Source: Limnohabitans sp. Rim28
GTDB lineage: Bacteria; Pseudomonadota; Gammaproteobacteria; Burkholderiales; Burkholderiaceae_C
Direction: 5' to 3'
NCBI RefSeq assembly: GCF_000293865.2
Contig: NZ_ALKN02000014.1
Span: 1-64,000 of the forward strand
Length of the DNA: 64,000 nucleotides
Part shown: one piece after another, positions 7,936 to 16,607 of the stretch
How positions within the stretch are numbered: the stretch's first letter is position 1
Layout: the number at the start of each line of letters is the position of its first letter
Notes under the pieces: generated by a model
Databases searched by the model: none
What the model saw: only the letters and a program-made list of their open reading frames with translations
What the model was told of the DNA's origin: nothing
Translations under genes and position numbers: made by a program

Positions 7936-8898
7936 TTAGCAACAGTTGCAATCGCAATTGCAGTTGTAGCGTGTGGTTTGCGAACCAAAGCTGATCGTTG
8001 AACCGCCATCAACGAGTCGAAGCATATAAATGCCGCTAGTGGGAACCTGATCACCGCAGTTGTAGAAATCGGCAGTATTTGCAGTGCAGTTGGATGCGCC
8101 TTGCCAGCCTGAACCTGGATTACTGCTTCTGAAGCAATTGCCAACTGCGTTGAAAAAGTAGTCGTGCAGCCATCCGTAATTGGCGGTCCACAAGGATCCA
8201 CCGTTGTTCATGTACATGTCCCAGTTACCGTCGGACTTTAAAAATCCCATGAGGTTGCTGTTCACATGCAGTGAGCGAGTCACGTTGTCCGTGTCCTGCA
8301 TCGTGAGTGTTGGGGCTGTGTTTTGAATCGTCAGATTCCCCGTCATCGTGTCACCCGTCTTGGCAACACGACTAGACAAGTCAATTACTACCGTGGCATT
8401 ACCGCTTGCATTTGGACCGGCTCCATTTACCGATCTCACAAACGCGGTGGAGTCATAACCATCCAACTTGTCGGCGTCAGCGGCCTTGGCAGCAATACCA
8501 AGGTACGTTGCATTGTGGTTGTGAGTACTTGAGGCAAACGCACTAGCGTGCTGACCATCAAGCAGATCAGCATCCAAACCAGTTCCCGCCCCATCAACAG
8601 TAAGTAGCTTCGCTAAAACATCGGCAGCGGTGTAAGAAGAGGCATTGAGCTTGGTCGCGAACTGGGAGTCGATCCCACTGGACAAGTCCATGATGAAACG
8701 CCAGTTATCGGGGTTGACTCCGATCAACTGGTATAGCTTCAATTGATCTGTGCGGTAGCAGAGCATTCCAACTTGCTGGTTTGTAGTCGGGAAAGTGGTT
8801 CCGCTATTACAAGAAATTCCGGTCTTGTCGTTGTTCAAAATCTCAATGAGCGAATCTGAAAGCGAGCGCGACGACGGAATGTCGGTAAAGTTTTGCAT
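7936..8898 (-). CDS. Tail-fibre protein with a Cys-rich C-terminal tip
   Basis: A 320-residue fibre-like protein. Its middle has the AdkLDGydSsaF-type repeats common in phage tail fibres (LLDGQHASAF, KLDGYDSTAF) and a GDTMTGNLTI segment. The C-terminal 90 residues form a separate domain with several Cys (GNCF, SNCT, YNCGDQ). The protein ends in YNCNCDCNCC (residues 311-320), five Cys alternating with Asn/Asp. I read this sequence directly from the DNA. Such a tail could bind metal, form disulfides or be a modification target. The gene abuts the 450-residue protein gene (1-bp spacing) and leads the coupled three-gene set downstream. Confidence 0.85.
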   Translation of the reverse strand: MQNFTDIPSSRSLSDSLIEILNNDKTGISCNSGTTFPTTNQQVGMLCYRTDQLKLYQLIGVNPDNWRFIMDLSSGIDSQFATKLNASSYTAADVLAKLLTVDGAGTGLDADLLDGQHASAFASSTHNHNATYLGIAAKAADADKLDGYDSTAFVRSVNGAGPNASGNATVVIDLSSRVAKTGDTMTGNLTIQNTAPTLTMQDTDNVTRSLHVNSNLMGFLKSDGNWDMYMNNGGSLWTANYGWLHDYFFNAVGNCFRSSNPGSGWQGASNCTANTADFYNCGDQVPTSGIYMLRLVDGGSTISFGSQTTRYNCNCDCNCC

Positions 8899-10251
8899 CT
8901 AGTACCCCTGTGCAATCCAAGTGAAAGAACCGGCAACTCGAGTGCCGGACGTGTTTTCCAGAACAGCGGTAAACCCGCCTGTTGTGATGGAGCCAACTAG
9001 CCGCGCTATTGCCACGATCGTTCCGCCCTTGTGGGTCATGGTGACTTCGGGAGGAACCCGAAAGGTGCGTGTGAAAGTGATTGCGACACCAGCAGCTGCG
9101 TCGGTAATCTGAGCTGTACCCCGATCAAAGATGTCGGGCACATCCACCGTTACCCTCAGGGCATCAATAAAGCCACGGTCTGAATTTCTTGAGTTCAAAA
9201 TCGCTCTGAATAGAGCGCGTCGGTAGGTGTAGTCACCCTGAATGAAATCTCGAAAGTCGGTGTAGCCCGGTGGATGTCCAGACTGAACGATGGCTGCAAA
9301 GTCATCTTCAGTGATCTCACCGCTGGCAACAATCATGTCGCTGATAACGCCATTGGCATGCCTGCGGTACTGCTCGGCAAGAAGTAACGCCTCTCGAGCG
9401 GTCAGCCTCAAAGCTTTTCGCAGTGCATCAGATACGCCGAAACCATCAGTGAGGTTGCGTCGGTATGCCACAGTCCTGCCTAGGGCCTCGCCAATAGCCA
9501 CGGCTTCGGCAACTCGCTTGATCGCTTGGCGGGTCACCTTGTCGGACGTGCCAAAGGATTCGTTCAGTGGCTTTCTTACCTGCTTAGCGCCTAAATCGCT
9601 GACACCGAGGCCTTCGCTCACTCGCAGGACAAAGGCAATGAGGTCTGTGTAGGTTTCAGCAAACGCAATCGCCTCTGTGACCTGCTTTGTGATGACGCGG
9701 TCCAAGTCGTCGCCTAATCCCAAGCTTTCGGACCTGTTTTTTACTATGAGCTTTTGAAGAGATTCAGAGAGAGGCATCACTTCAGCCAGACGCTTTATGT
9801 TGTTTCGCCGAAGTGATTCAGACCATGTGAAGCTTTCACCGGTATTTTTTGTCAGTGCGCGCCTGAGGTCGTCAGAAGCCTGAAATGACTCTGCCGCTTG
9901 TTTTTTATTGCCTTTCGAGACGCTCTCTGAAAAGGCCATCGATTCAACCCAGCGCAAGACAAAAGCGATCAGGTCAGAGTAGGTTTCAGAGAACCCAACC
10001 GACTCAGACTCACGCAAGGTGAATATGTTTTTTCGACCTTCTGAAATTGGAAGGCTCTCACTAGAACGCTTTGTCCAGCTTCGCGATCCAGCTTCGATGA
10101 AGGCAAGCGTTGCGGCTACAGCAATGCTGTAAACCGCAGGATAGGCTGCAGTCCAGCTTTTGCCTGCACTGGCACTTGACCATGTGAATCCAGCCGAAGC
10201 CCAGGTGTATCGAGACCCCTGGGTTTCAGTAACCGTCACCGTTTCGGGCAT
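8899..10251 (-). CDS. Phage distal tail protein with degenerate repeats and an H-type lectin-like end
   Basis: A 450-residue protein. Residues of about 60-300 consist of degenerate units near 22-25 residues long with cores such as ESLGLGDDLDR, EAIAFAETYTDL and ESFGTSDKVTR. Two copies of a longer block containing TDLIAFVLR or SDLIAFVLR are also visible as similar DNA around 9626 and 9956. The C-terminal 80 residues (VPPEVTMTHKGGTIVAIARL... GSFTWIAQGY) resemble the H-type lectin domain found in receptor-binding phage proteins. It probably extends the tail tip and contacts the host surface. The N-terminus has WASAGFTWSSASAGKSW, likely for attachment to the tail. Confidence 0.7.
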   Translation of the reverse strand: MPETVTVTETQGSRYTWASAGFTWSSASAGKSWTAAYPAVYSIAVAATLAFIEAGSRSWTKRSSESLPISEGRKNIFTLRESESVGFSETYSDLIAFVLRWVESMAFSESVSKGNKKQAAESFQASDDLRRALTKNTGESFTWSESLRRNNIKRLAEVMPLSESLQKLIVKNRSESLGLGDDLDRVITKQVTEAIAFAETYTDLIAFVLRVSEGLGVSDLGAKQVRKPLNESFGTSDKVTRQAIKRVAEAVAIGEALGRTVAYRRNLTDGFGVSDALRKALRLTAREALLLAEQYRRHANGVISDMIVASGEITEDDFAAIVQSGHPPGYTDFRDFIQGDYTYRRALFRAILNSRNSDRGFIDALRVTVDVPDIFDRGTAQITDAAAGVAITFTRTFRVPPEVTMTHKGGTIVAIARLVGSITTGGFTAVLENTSGTRVAGSFTWIAQGY

Positions 10252-10256
10252 GACGA

Positions 10257-10703
10257 TCAGCTCATCGTGAAGGTGAAAACGGCGGTCAGGCTGTCATCAG
10301 CACCTTTATTGACCACAGGGAACACCACTCGGTCAAACATGATGCCAGCTGACGCTGCGTTGAATACCCCTGCCTCTGTGATTGCACCGGTCCCATCACC
10401 AGCCAGGAAATCAGCTGTGAAAGTAAATGTTTTGGTGCCAGCAGTATGGGCGTAGGTCGCAGCGTTGCGATCGAGTTCTGTCACCAGCGCCGACTGTGTT
10501 GCTGCGGCTGCGGTAGTCCCTGTGCCAAGGGCAATGAATCCCATCACGTTGGGACGACTGACAGACTTTCCAATGGCATCGGCAATAAAGTCGAAGCCCA
10601 CGTTGACGATGATGTTGTCCTTATGAACAGTTTCAACCTCGCCGTTAGAACGGTGCACGATGAGAGTCATCGCGCCATAAAGCTGCATAGATTCTTGGAT
10701 CAT
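10257..10703 (-). CDS. Phage virion-associated protein downstream of gpJ
   Basis: A 148-residue protein rich in small and beta-forming residues, with GFIALGTGTTAAAATQSAL, ELDRNAATYAHTAGTKTFTFTADF and ITEAGVFNAASAG. The pattern is shared by a group of small phage tail or fibre-base proteins encoded next to host-specificity proteins; their exact role is not known. The ATG at 10703 is chosen because AGGA lies six bases upstream; an in-frame ATG at 10715 overlaps that site. A terminator-like hairpin lies just upstream. Confidence 0.6.
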   Translation of the reverse strand: MIQESMQLYGAMTLIVHRSNGEVETVHKDNIIVNVGFDFIADAIGKSVSRPNVMGFIALGTGTTAAAATQSALVTELDRNAATYAHTAGTKTFTFTADFLAGDGTGAITEAGVFNAASAGIMFDRVVFPVVNKGADDSLTAVFTFTMS

Positions 10704-10716
10704 AAAAGTCCTCATT

Positions 10717-10753
10717 TAAAAAAAATGACGCCGCCTCTTGCGAGAGCAGCGCC
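10717..10753 (-). terminator. Terminator-like hairpin after gpJ
   Basis: On the minus strand, GGCGCTG-CTCT, a short loop, then AGAG and CGGCGTC form a stem with one bulged G, followed by eight T (forward A-run 10718-10725). It sits between the gpJ stop and the next structural gene, inside the late operon. Confidence 0.65.
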
Positions 10754-10783
10754 ACGGTTGGGTGAAATTTTGTTGAGCTAGAT

Positions 10784-13700
10784 CTAGTACAAACGCAGGC
10801 TTGTAAAGGTGCCGACCGGCGCTATTGCAGCGCTCGCCGAATCGACATCACCACCCATTCGTCCTGCAAAGAGTCGGCGCTCGCTGGCCGTTTGACAAAC
10901 ACCAAGACAAATCCGGTCCGTAATGGATACAGAGAACGCCACACTCACTCGCCTTGCGAGATGGTCCTCCAAGAAAAAGGAGCCATTTGAAGCGTCATAT
11001 CCCACGAGCAGTTGCCCCGATGAGCCTGTCGCAGCCCAGATGACACAAGTTGTAATCTCAGAAGGCGCAAACCAGAATGACGTGTGAAAGACGTCTGGAA
11101 TACTCACACTCCAAGCGACTCGGGTCGTGTCCTTGACCATCAGCCCGTCGCCATACCGACCTGCGGCGTAACTCACGCTTGCTGCTTGGCTTAGCAACGG
11201 GTTACCAAGACCGCCAGTGGAACCATTAAGCCTCCAGCCGTAAATTTCTCCAGCTTGCAGCGCATCTTCACGCGCAATTTGAAACCGCGCATCCACGTTG
11301 GCAATTGCACCGTCATATGCCCATTGGCGTTTGGCAGCATCACTTGCCCAAGGAAAGTTAGCCTCCAGCCATGTTGTCCGGTCATCAACCGATGCACCCA
11401 AACTGTTGAGCAGCGTGTTCTGAGCACGAATGGGTGAGACCAAGTCCAACTCAAACAGATACTCAGCCGTCTGAGCACCTGTGCTCATGCGCAGCACATT
11501 GCGGCCATTGACCGAGACGACCGATGCGAAGTGCTTGGTACCAGGAAACCCTAAAGCCTGCTCATCGCGTGCGAGTATTAGATTTGCGTTTTGGGGTTGG
11601 GCCACCACCGTCGAGACAAAGGTCGGCGTGTCGCTGTAAATCCCAGGTGACGCAATTGCTTTGATCCAAAACTTACGTTCACCATCAAAACCGGAAGGCA
11701 GCGTGTAGCTGGTGGATTTGACCTCAGCAACAAATAGCGAAGCGTCCCAAGCCGCCCCTTCGCGTAACTCATAGCCCACCACCTCTGGCTCAGGGTTAGG
11801 TTGCCAGCGAAATTCCAAACGATTGGCCGATTGCACAACATCGAACTGCCGAACCGTACTCGGAGCAAGTAAATTCAAAACAAAGGTTGTGACGTGCGCG
11901 CTGTAATTTCCAGAGGTATCAATCGCACGAATGTGATACGGGTACTGACCTGCTGCACTTTGATCATGCAACATCTGAGTACCTGACGTCTTGGCCACAA
12001 GTTGAGCGTCATCCCAACCTGTCCCCACGCGCACCTCGTATCCTGAGAGGTCAGCATCTTGCAGTTCATCCCAGGCAATCATCAAGTCTGAAACTCTGCG
12101 CTGGACCGTAAATCCAGTGACGTCCGATGGCGGCAACGTCTTACCCAGCACTGTCGCGCTGAGGGTTGCGGGAATGCTCTCCTTACGGGTGATGCCAATG
12201 GCTCTCAGACTGAACTCGTACTGCCCCTCTTGGGCGTCACGAATTTCAGCGTAGTTTGCGCTGGTCAGTGGCAGGCTTACGAAGTTTCCGCCTGCGACCC
12301 GATAAGACAGGCGGTAGGCAATGGCAGTTTGAACCTCGGTCCATGAGACCTGAACCAAGACTTGAGCCTGGTCTTTCACCCTATAAAGACTCTCTTGCAT
12401 TGCCAACCCCGTAGGCGGTGGAGGAATGTCCGAAAGAACAGTAATCGAGCGTGGCTGAAGTGCCAGACCTTCTTCAATCGCTGCGTATTTGCTGGGGTTG
12501 TGCGCCAGTGCCGTAACTTCATGGACACCCGGATCGCGCTCAGCGACAGACACCACCCTAAAAAGCTGCGGCTCAATGATTGAGGATGCCAACATCCAAA
12601 TTGCATCAACTTGGGGGACCGAGCTGAACGGTATCGTCACTGTCAGAGTGCGACCGGATACAGGCCCCACCAGTCGCTCCTCGACAGTTCCATTCGGCAA
12701 AACGACCGCGAGTCGCCAAGGTAAATCAGCTGGCAACTCTTGGTCGAGCGTGACCGTGCTAGCCGTTGCAGCGGCGATCCGACCACCCAAGCGCATACCG
12801 CCGCGAACAGGATCAGCGACCTTGATGATGTCGCCTGGACGCACCACTGCACCTTCAAGGCCCGTTCGGAAAGTGACAATTTCTGACTCAGATTGCTCGG
12901 AGAACAAAAGCCATTTGCCCACCCGGTGGGCCTGACCGCGAGCAGTGCAACCGAGTGCAACTACGTCGCTTTGCACAATCCCATAGCGGGCGATACCTGC
13001 GGCGTCTTCGACATATTCAACCTTCTGACGGTAGAAATCATCTGGATCATTCCAGGTCACGAGCGCCACGGTGTGACGAGCTTTAGCTGAAGACCCTTGG
13101 TAGGCAAACTCACCGTCCACCACGTTGCCGGGGGCGAACTGGTAAACCGCATCACTGGGTGCGTCCTGCGTGACAGTGATTGCTCCACCCGACCAATACA
13201 CCATGCCTCGAAAAATCGAGGCCATGTCCTGCACCACCTTGTAAGCCTGCTCGCGCGTCTGTAGATACAAGTTACAGGTAAAGCGTGGCTCAAAGCCCCC
13301 AAGCCCGTTAGGAACCAACTGGTCACAGTACTGCGCTACTCGGTAAAGCGCCCATTTGTCGACCTGTGACTCAGGGATGTATCCACCCAAGCCGTACCGG
13401 GTACTGGTGACCAGGTCATAAAAACACCACGCAGGGTTGTCTGTCCATGCGATTCTGAAGTTTCCGTTCCACACGCCACTGTAGGTTCGTGTACCAGGGT
13501 CATAGTTCACCGGCACACGGACACGCAGCAGTTTCATGTCGTAGCTGCGCCGAGGGATGGCCGAAAACTGCGAAGCATCTACCCTCAACGCAACCAAGGC
13601 GCTGTTGGGATAGCGCAGCTTGCTCTCAACAACTTCGGTGTAGGAGTCGAGGTAGGTCTTGTTCTGGATGGCGCTGGAGGTTGAATCCGCCGTGATACGC

Positions 13701-14287
13701 CGAACACGAATTTCCCATGGGCCGTTACCGGTTAGCGGCACGTAGTAACTGCGCTGGTACTTGGTCGTGGTCTTACCTGAGATCGTGTCGTTTATTACTT
13801 CGACAAACCCGCCGCCGCTGACCTGCCGATCGATGGAAAACGATACAGAGCTTCCGTTCAGATCTCCATTGGTCGTGTCTTGGTTGGTCAGTTGCCCAAC
13901 GCTCACCTTAATCCTGACTGCGTCTACATCAGGATCAGTGATTGAACGAACCACAGGCTGGCTCGCCTTGATCTCAACGCCAACGGGCACCTCGTTTTCG
14001 ACAGAAGAGAACCCAGGTACATAGCTTTGCTGCTGTGTGCCATCTCTGGTCTCAAGCGTTACGCCAGAAAAATTGGTTGTACCGTCGGCGTTCTGTATGG
14101 GCGTGTCGTCCAAATATACCGATTGGAGCCCATCGACCAAGCCCTCAATCTCTCCCTCGGAAATGAGATCAACAACTCGTGCATAGGCTTTGGAGCGTAA
14201 GCTGTCAGGCGCTTCTTGGGCTACGCGTGCGCTAGCACCTCCGCCCCCTTTGCCTCCACCTCCTGCGCCGATGATTAGTTCAGTCAT
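10784..14287 (-). CDS. J: Tail tip / host-specificity protein, lambda gpJ-like
   Basis: An 1167-residue central tail-tip protein, the lambda J homologue, which forms the end of the tail and usually carries host recognition. The Gly-rich start (AGGGGKGGGG) and SLRSKAYARVVDLISEGEIEGL are characteristic. Fibronectin-type modules follow around residues 620-900 (for example IAWDELQDADLSGYEVRVG and FRWQPNPEPEVVGYELREG). The C-terminal 150 residues look like a LamG/ConA-type beta-sandwich (GWRLNGSTGGLGNPLL onward), a likely receptor-binding addition. It overlaps gpI by 4 bp upstream. The size is typical of the family. Confidence 0.93.
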   Translation of the reverse strand: MTELIIGAGGGGKGGGGASARVAQEAPDSLRSKAYARVVDLISEGEIEGLVDGLQSVYLDDTPIQNADGTTNFSGVTLETRDGTQQQSYVPGFSSVENEVPVGVEIKASQPVVRSITDPDVDAVRIKVSVGQLTNQDTTNGDLNGSSVSFSIDRQVSGGGFVEVINDTISGKTTTKYQRSYYVPLTGNGPWEIRVRRITADSTSSAIQNKTYLDSYTEVVESKLRYPNSALVALRVDASQFSAIPRRSYDMKLLRVRVPVNYDPGTRTYSGVWNGNFRIAWTDNPAWCFYDLVTSTRYGLGGYIPESQVDKWALYRVAQYCDQLVPNGLGGFEPRFTCNLYLQTREQAYKVVQDMASIFRGMVYWSGGAITVTQDAPSDAVYQFAPGNVVDGEFAYQGSSAKARHTVALVTWNDPDDFYRQKVEYVEDAAGIARYGIVQSDVVALGCTARGQAHRVGKWLLFSEQSESEIVTFRTGLEGAVVRPGDIIKVADPVRGGMRLGGRIAAATASTVTLDQELPADLPWRLAVVLPNGTVEERLVGPVSGRTLTVTIPFSSVPQVDAIWMLASSIIEPQLFRVVSVAERDPGVHEVTALAHNPSKYAAIEEGLALQPRSITVLSDIPPPPTGLAMQESLYRVKDQAQVLVQVSWTEVQTAIAYRLSYRVAGGNFVSLPLTSANYAEIRDAQEGQYEFSLRAIGITRKESIPATLSATVLGKTLPPSDVTGFTVQRRVSDLMIAWDELQDADLSGYEVRVGTGWDDAQLVAKTSGTQMLHDQSAAGQYPYHIRAIDTSGNYSAHVTTFVLNLLAPSTVRQFDVVQSANRLEFRWQPNPEPEVVGYELREGAAWDASLFVAEVKSTSYTLPSGFDGERKFWIKAIASPGIYSDTPTFVSTVVAQPQNANLILARDEQALGFPGTKHFASVVSVNGRNVLRMSTGAQTAEYLFELDLVSPIRAQNTLLNSLGASVDDRTTWLEANFPWASDAAKRQWAYDGAIANVDARFQIAREDALQAGEIYGWRLNGSTGGLGNPLLSQAASVSYAAGRYGDGLMVKDTTRVAWSVSIPDVFHTSFWFAPSEITTCVIWAATGSSGQLLVGYDASNGSFFLEDHLARRVSVAFSVSITDRICLGVCQTASERRLFAGRMGGDVDSASAAIAPVGTFTSLRLY

Positions 14288-14877
14288 GCAGGAATCTCGT
14301 CGACATCAATACCTGCACTGATCACAGCCGAGCCCACAATCAATCGACCATAACCCACAGGCACGGGGTGACCCTGTGCCGTCGTGTTGACTGCACCGTT
14401 GAAGCTGTAGCTTGGCTTGTTTTCTGGACGCTCAGATGGTTCAGTTGCTTTGGGTGTGGGTGCAATCATCTGCGCAACACCGCCAAGAATCATGGCTGTG
14501 CCCACCGAATAGAGCGTGGCCTGAGACAGAAATGCACCCGATGCAGCCCAGCCAAGTGGGTTCCACCATGCGACGGCAAGCAATGCTGCGCCAAGCAAGA
14601 TTTGCCCCAAACCATCTCCGCCAGCGCCAGACAATACCGGCGCAATCGTGATGCGCTGGGAGCCGGTGGGCTCGTGCAATCGCTCCAAATTAAGGGAATC
14701 TCGGCCAGCAAGCACCCGGTAGCCAACCCCGCGTTCACCGGACGCAACCAACTCCCTCTCAAAGGATGGAAAGTTGGCACTAAGCGCGCGAATCGCTTCT
14801 GCGGCTGATGAAATGGCAAGGGTATGCCTGCGCCCAAAGCTGCGTCCGATTTCACCGAGAAGTATGACTGTGACCAT
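14284..14877 (-). CDS. I: Tail assembly protein, lambda gpI-like
   Basis: A protein of about 197 residues of the lambda tail assembly protein I family. The start MVTVILLGEIGRSFGRRH is typical, followed by a ubiquitin-like N-terminal segment, then a Gly/Ala-rich hydrophobic middle (GAGGDGLGQILLGAALLAVAWWNPLGWAASGA) and a C-terminal part ending in GYGRLIVGSAVISAGIDVDEIP. It is needed for assembly of the tail tip with J, K and L but is not abundant in virions. The ATG at 14877 lies inside the 3' end of the K gene. A K/I overlap also occurs in lambda. An upstream in-frame start is less likely. Confidence 0.85.
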   Translation of the reverse strand: MVTVILLGEIGRSFGRRHTLAISSAAEAIRALSANFPSFERELVASGERGVGYRVLAGRDSLNLERLHEPTGSQRITIAPVLSGAGGDGLGQILLGAALLAVAWWNPLGWAASGAFLSQATLYSVGTAMILGGVAQMIAPTPKATEPSERPENKPSYSFNGAVNTTAQGHPVPVGYGRLIVGSAVISAGIDVDEIPA

Positions 14878-15568
14878 ATCGAATGACGTGCGTTGTAACT
14901 TTTTGCCAGTACCCACCGTAGATATCGCGGCTGGAAAGACGTCCCTGCAAGTGATGCAGGATCAGTCCATCCCCGAGATAGACGGCGGCGTGATTGGGAA
15001 CAGGCGAAGCAACCTGCATCAAGATGCAATCGCCCATTTGGATTTCTTCTGGCTTCACTTGCGTAAAACCTACTTTTTCGAAGTTGTCGATGTACAAGTT
15101 CTCACCACGTTTCCACCAATCATCAAAGCGCACGAAGTTTGGAAGCACAAACCCACGCTCCGACTGGAACCAGTCCCGCAGTAACGCGTAACAGTCAAGA
15201 ACACCGTGAGACCATTCACGCCCCACAAGCGGTGCGACATAGCCAGAAGGCTGAATTTGCGCCCATTGACCACTGGGAAAACTGATGATGTGCCAAGGCA
15301 AACCACTGGCTTCACAAGCCACGCGATCGGCCTGACTCGCTGTCGGAGGTAAGCCCGGATGGCTGTGCACCACGCCTACGATCTGCCCCCTTGAGTCAGC
15401 TTGTGCGAAGTCCTCGGGATGAATAACGAATTGATCGGTGCCCACGCCGATGTTTCGGCAAGGCACATACACCTCACGGCCACGGCGGATCACAAGCAAG
15501 CCACAAGATTCGCGCGGATACTCCTCGCGGGCGTGATCCATTGCCAGAGACTGGTTCTCGCTTTGCAT
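14852..15568 (-). CDS. K: Tail tip assembly protein with JAB and NlpC/P60 domains, lambda gpK-like
   Basis: A 238-residue protein with two hydrolase folds. The N-terminal half is a JAB/MPN metalloprotease-like domain (E in EEYPRESCGLL; HSHPGLPPTASQAD, giving the HxH-S-D metal set). The C-terminal half is an NlpC/P60 peptidase (DCYALLRDW with the catalytic Cys, then NHAAVYLGDG with the His). In lambda-like phages this protein takes part in tail tip assembly and may cut peptidoglycan cross-links. The ATG at 15568 shares a base with the gpL stop (TGATG). Confidence 0.9.
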   Translation of the reverse strand: MQSENQSLAMDHAREEYPRESCGLLVIRRGREVYVPCRNIGVGTDQFVIHPEDFAQADSRGQIVGVVHSHPGLPPTASQADRVACEASGLPWHIISFPSGQWAQIQPSGYVAPLVGREWSHGVLDCYALLRDWFQSERGFVLPNFVRFDDWWKRGENLYIDNFEKVGFTQVKPEEIQMGDCILMQVASPVPNHAAVYLGDGLILHHLQGRLSSRDIYGGYWQKVTTHVIRYGHSHTSR

Positions 15569-16272
15569 CAACGAATCAACCCAGCTGCGGGGAAACCGCC
15601 GAATGGAAGCTCAGCGTTTTGTCCAAACCGCACTTGGCATGAAGCCAATCGCTTGCCACAGATATCCTGAATGCTTGCAACTACCGACTGATCGTTAGCG
15701 TTGAAATAATTTGAGCCTGTGTAGCCACACTCAGATCCCCGGTAACGCCAGGGACATACGTTTTGAACGATCTGCCTGCGCGGCAAAGTTACGCCCTCAA
15801 GATCGAATGAAGCCGCGAGTTCGAACTCAACAACATCTCTAGTCTCACGCGACTTTCGATCCACGTAATAAATGTCATCGGCAAACTCCGCCAAAGGGTC
15901 AGCAGTTGGGTTTGATCCACCGGAAAAATTAACTGCGTCAAGGTATTTGGCAAGCGTTCGCTTGCGTGTGATCTTGGCACCCACCAAGTCCTGATAGGTC
16001 AGTACAAGCGCCGTAATGGCTCCAGTGACGTTCGCCACGCGCAGACGCGGCCTTGGCACCTGGCCATTGCCGTTGAACTCGAACCCCTCGACCTCAATTG
16101 GAAATGCTTCGTAGGCGTTCCCCTGCCAGACCACGCGCTGCTGCAACGCATTTGTACCTGCATGAAAGCGCACTGGCCCCTGTCCAAAGATCGCCAGATC
16201 CAAAACGAACAGCTCAATGACACTACTGGGTGCGAGCTTCTGGATTTCCGAAGAGATGGCGACAGCAGTCAT
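15568..16272 (-). CDS. L: Minor tail protein, lambda gpL-like
   Basis: A 234-residue tail-tip protein. The C-terminal region contains four Cys: NVCPWRYRGSECGY, then IQDICGKRLASCQVRFG. This is the arrangement known in lambda gpL to hold an iron-sulfur cluster in the C-terminal domain. The N-terminal part (SVIELFVLDLAIFG; VVWQGNAYEAFPIEVEGFEF) matches the family. It overlaps the M gene upstream by 4 bp and the K gene by 1 bp, in the lambda gene order. Confidence 0.92.
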   Translation of the reverse strand: MTAVAISSEIQKLAPSSVIELFVLDLAIFGQGPVRFHAGTNALQQRVVWQGNAYEAFPIEVEGFEFNGNGQVPRPRLRVANVTGAITALVLTYQDLVGAKITRKRTLAKYLDAVNFSGGSNPTADPLAEFADDIYYVDRKSRETRDVVEFELAASFDLEGVTLPRRQIVQNVCPWRYRGSECGYTGSNYFNANDQSVVASIQDICGKRLASCQVRFGQNAELPFGGFPAAGLIR

Positions 16273-16607
16273 GAGAGATCAAATACCTGCTTAAAAGTTG
16301 CTCGGACAGATTCAATATTTGGCTCGTCCACGGAACGACTCCATTCATCACAAACAAACTTGGCAGGCAATCCACCTGGAGGCGTCCAATCAAAGGCCTG
16401 GACTGCACCACGAGCCCGAAGAAAGTTGTCGATTGCTACGGCATCACTACTGGTGCGTCCGCGAAACTCCAGCGACCACACCTGCGGCTGTGTATTGATT
16501 CCGAATCCCAAGCGCTGTTCATAGCCATCACCAAAGGAGACACGGCGCACTGTGGGACGCATTGACAAATTGGCACCAACAGAAGGAGTCCAAGTAAATG
16601 TGGCCAT
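16269..16607 (-). CDS. M: Minor tail protein, lambda gpM-like
   Basis: A 112-residue protein of the phage minor tail protein M family. The start TFTWTPSVGANLSMRP and the conserved RRVSFGDGYEQRLGFGIN, LEFRGRT and FLRARGAVQAFDWTPPGG motifs are visible. It forms part of the ring between tail tube and tail tip. It lies directly after the tape measure gene with no gap and overlaps gpL by 4 bp. Confidence 0.92.
   Translation of the reverse strand: MATFTWTPSVGANLSMRPTVRRVSFGDGYEQRLGFGINTQPQVWSLEFRGRTSSDAVAIDNFLRARGAVQAFDWTPPGGLPAKFVCDEWSRSVDEPNIESVRATFKQVFDLS

Noticed and set aside
7936..10251. Possible diversity-generating retroelement for the fibre region
   Set aside because: No reverse transcriptase gene or template repeat is present in the window.
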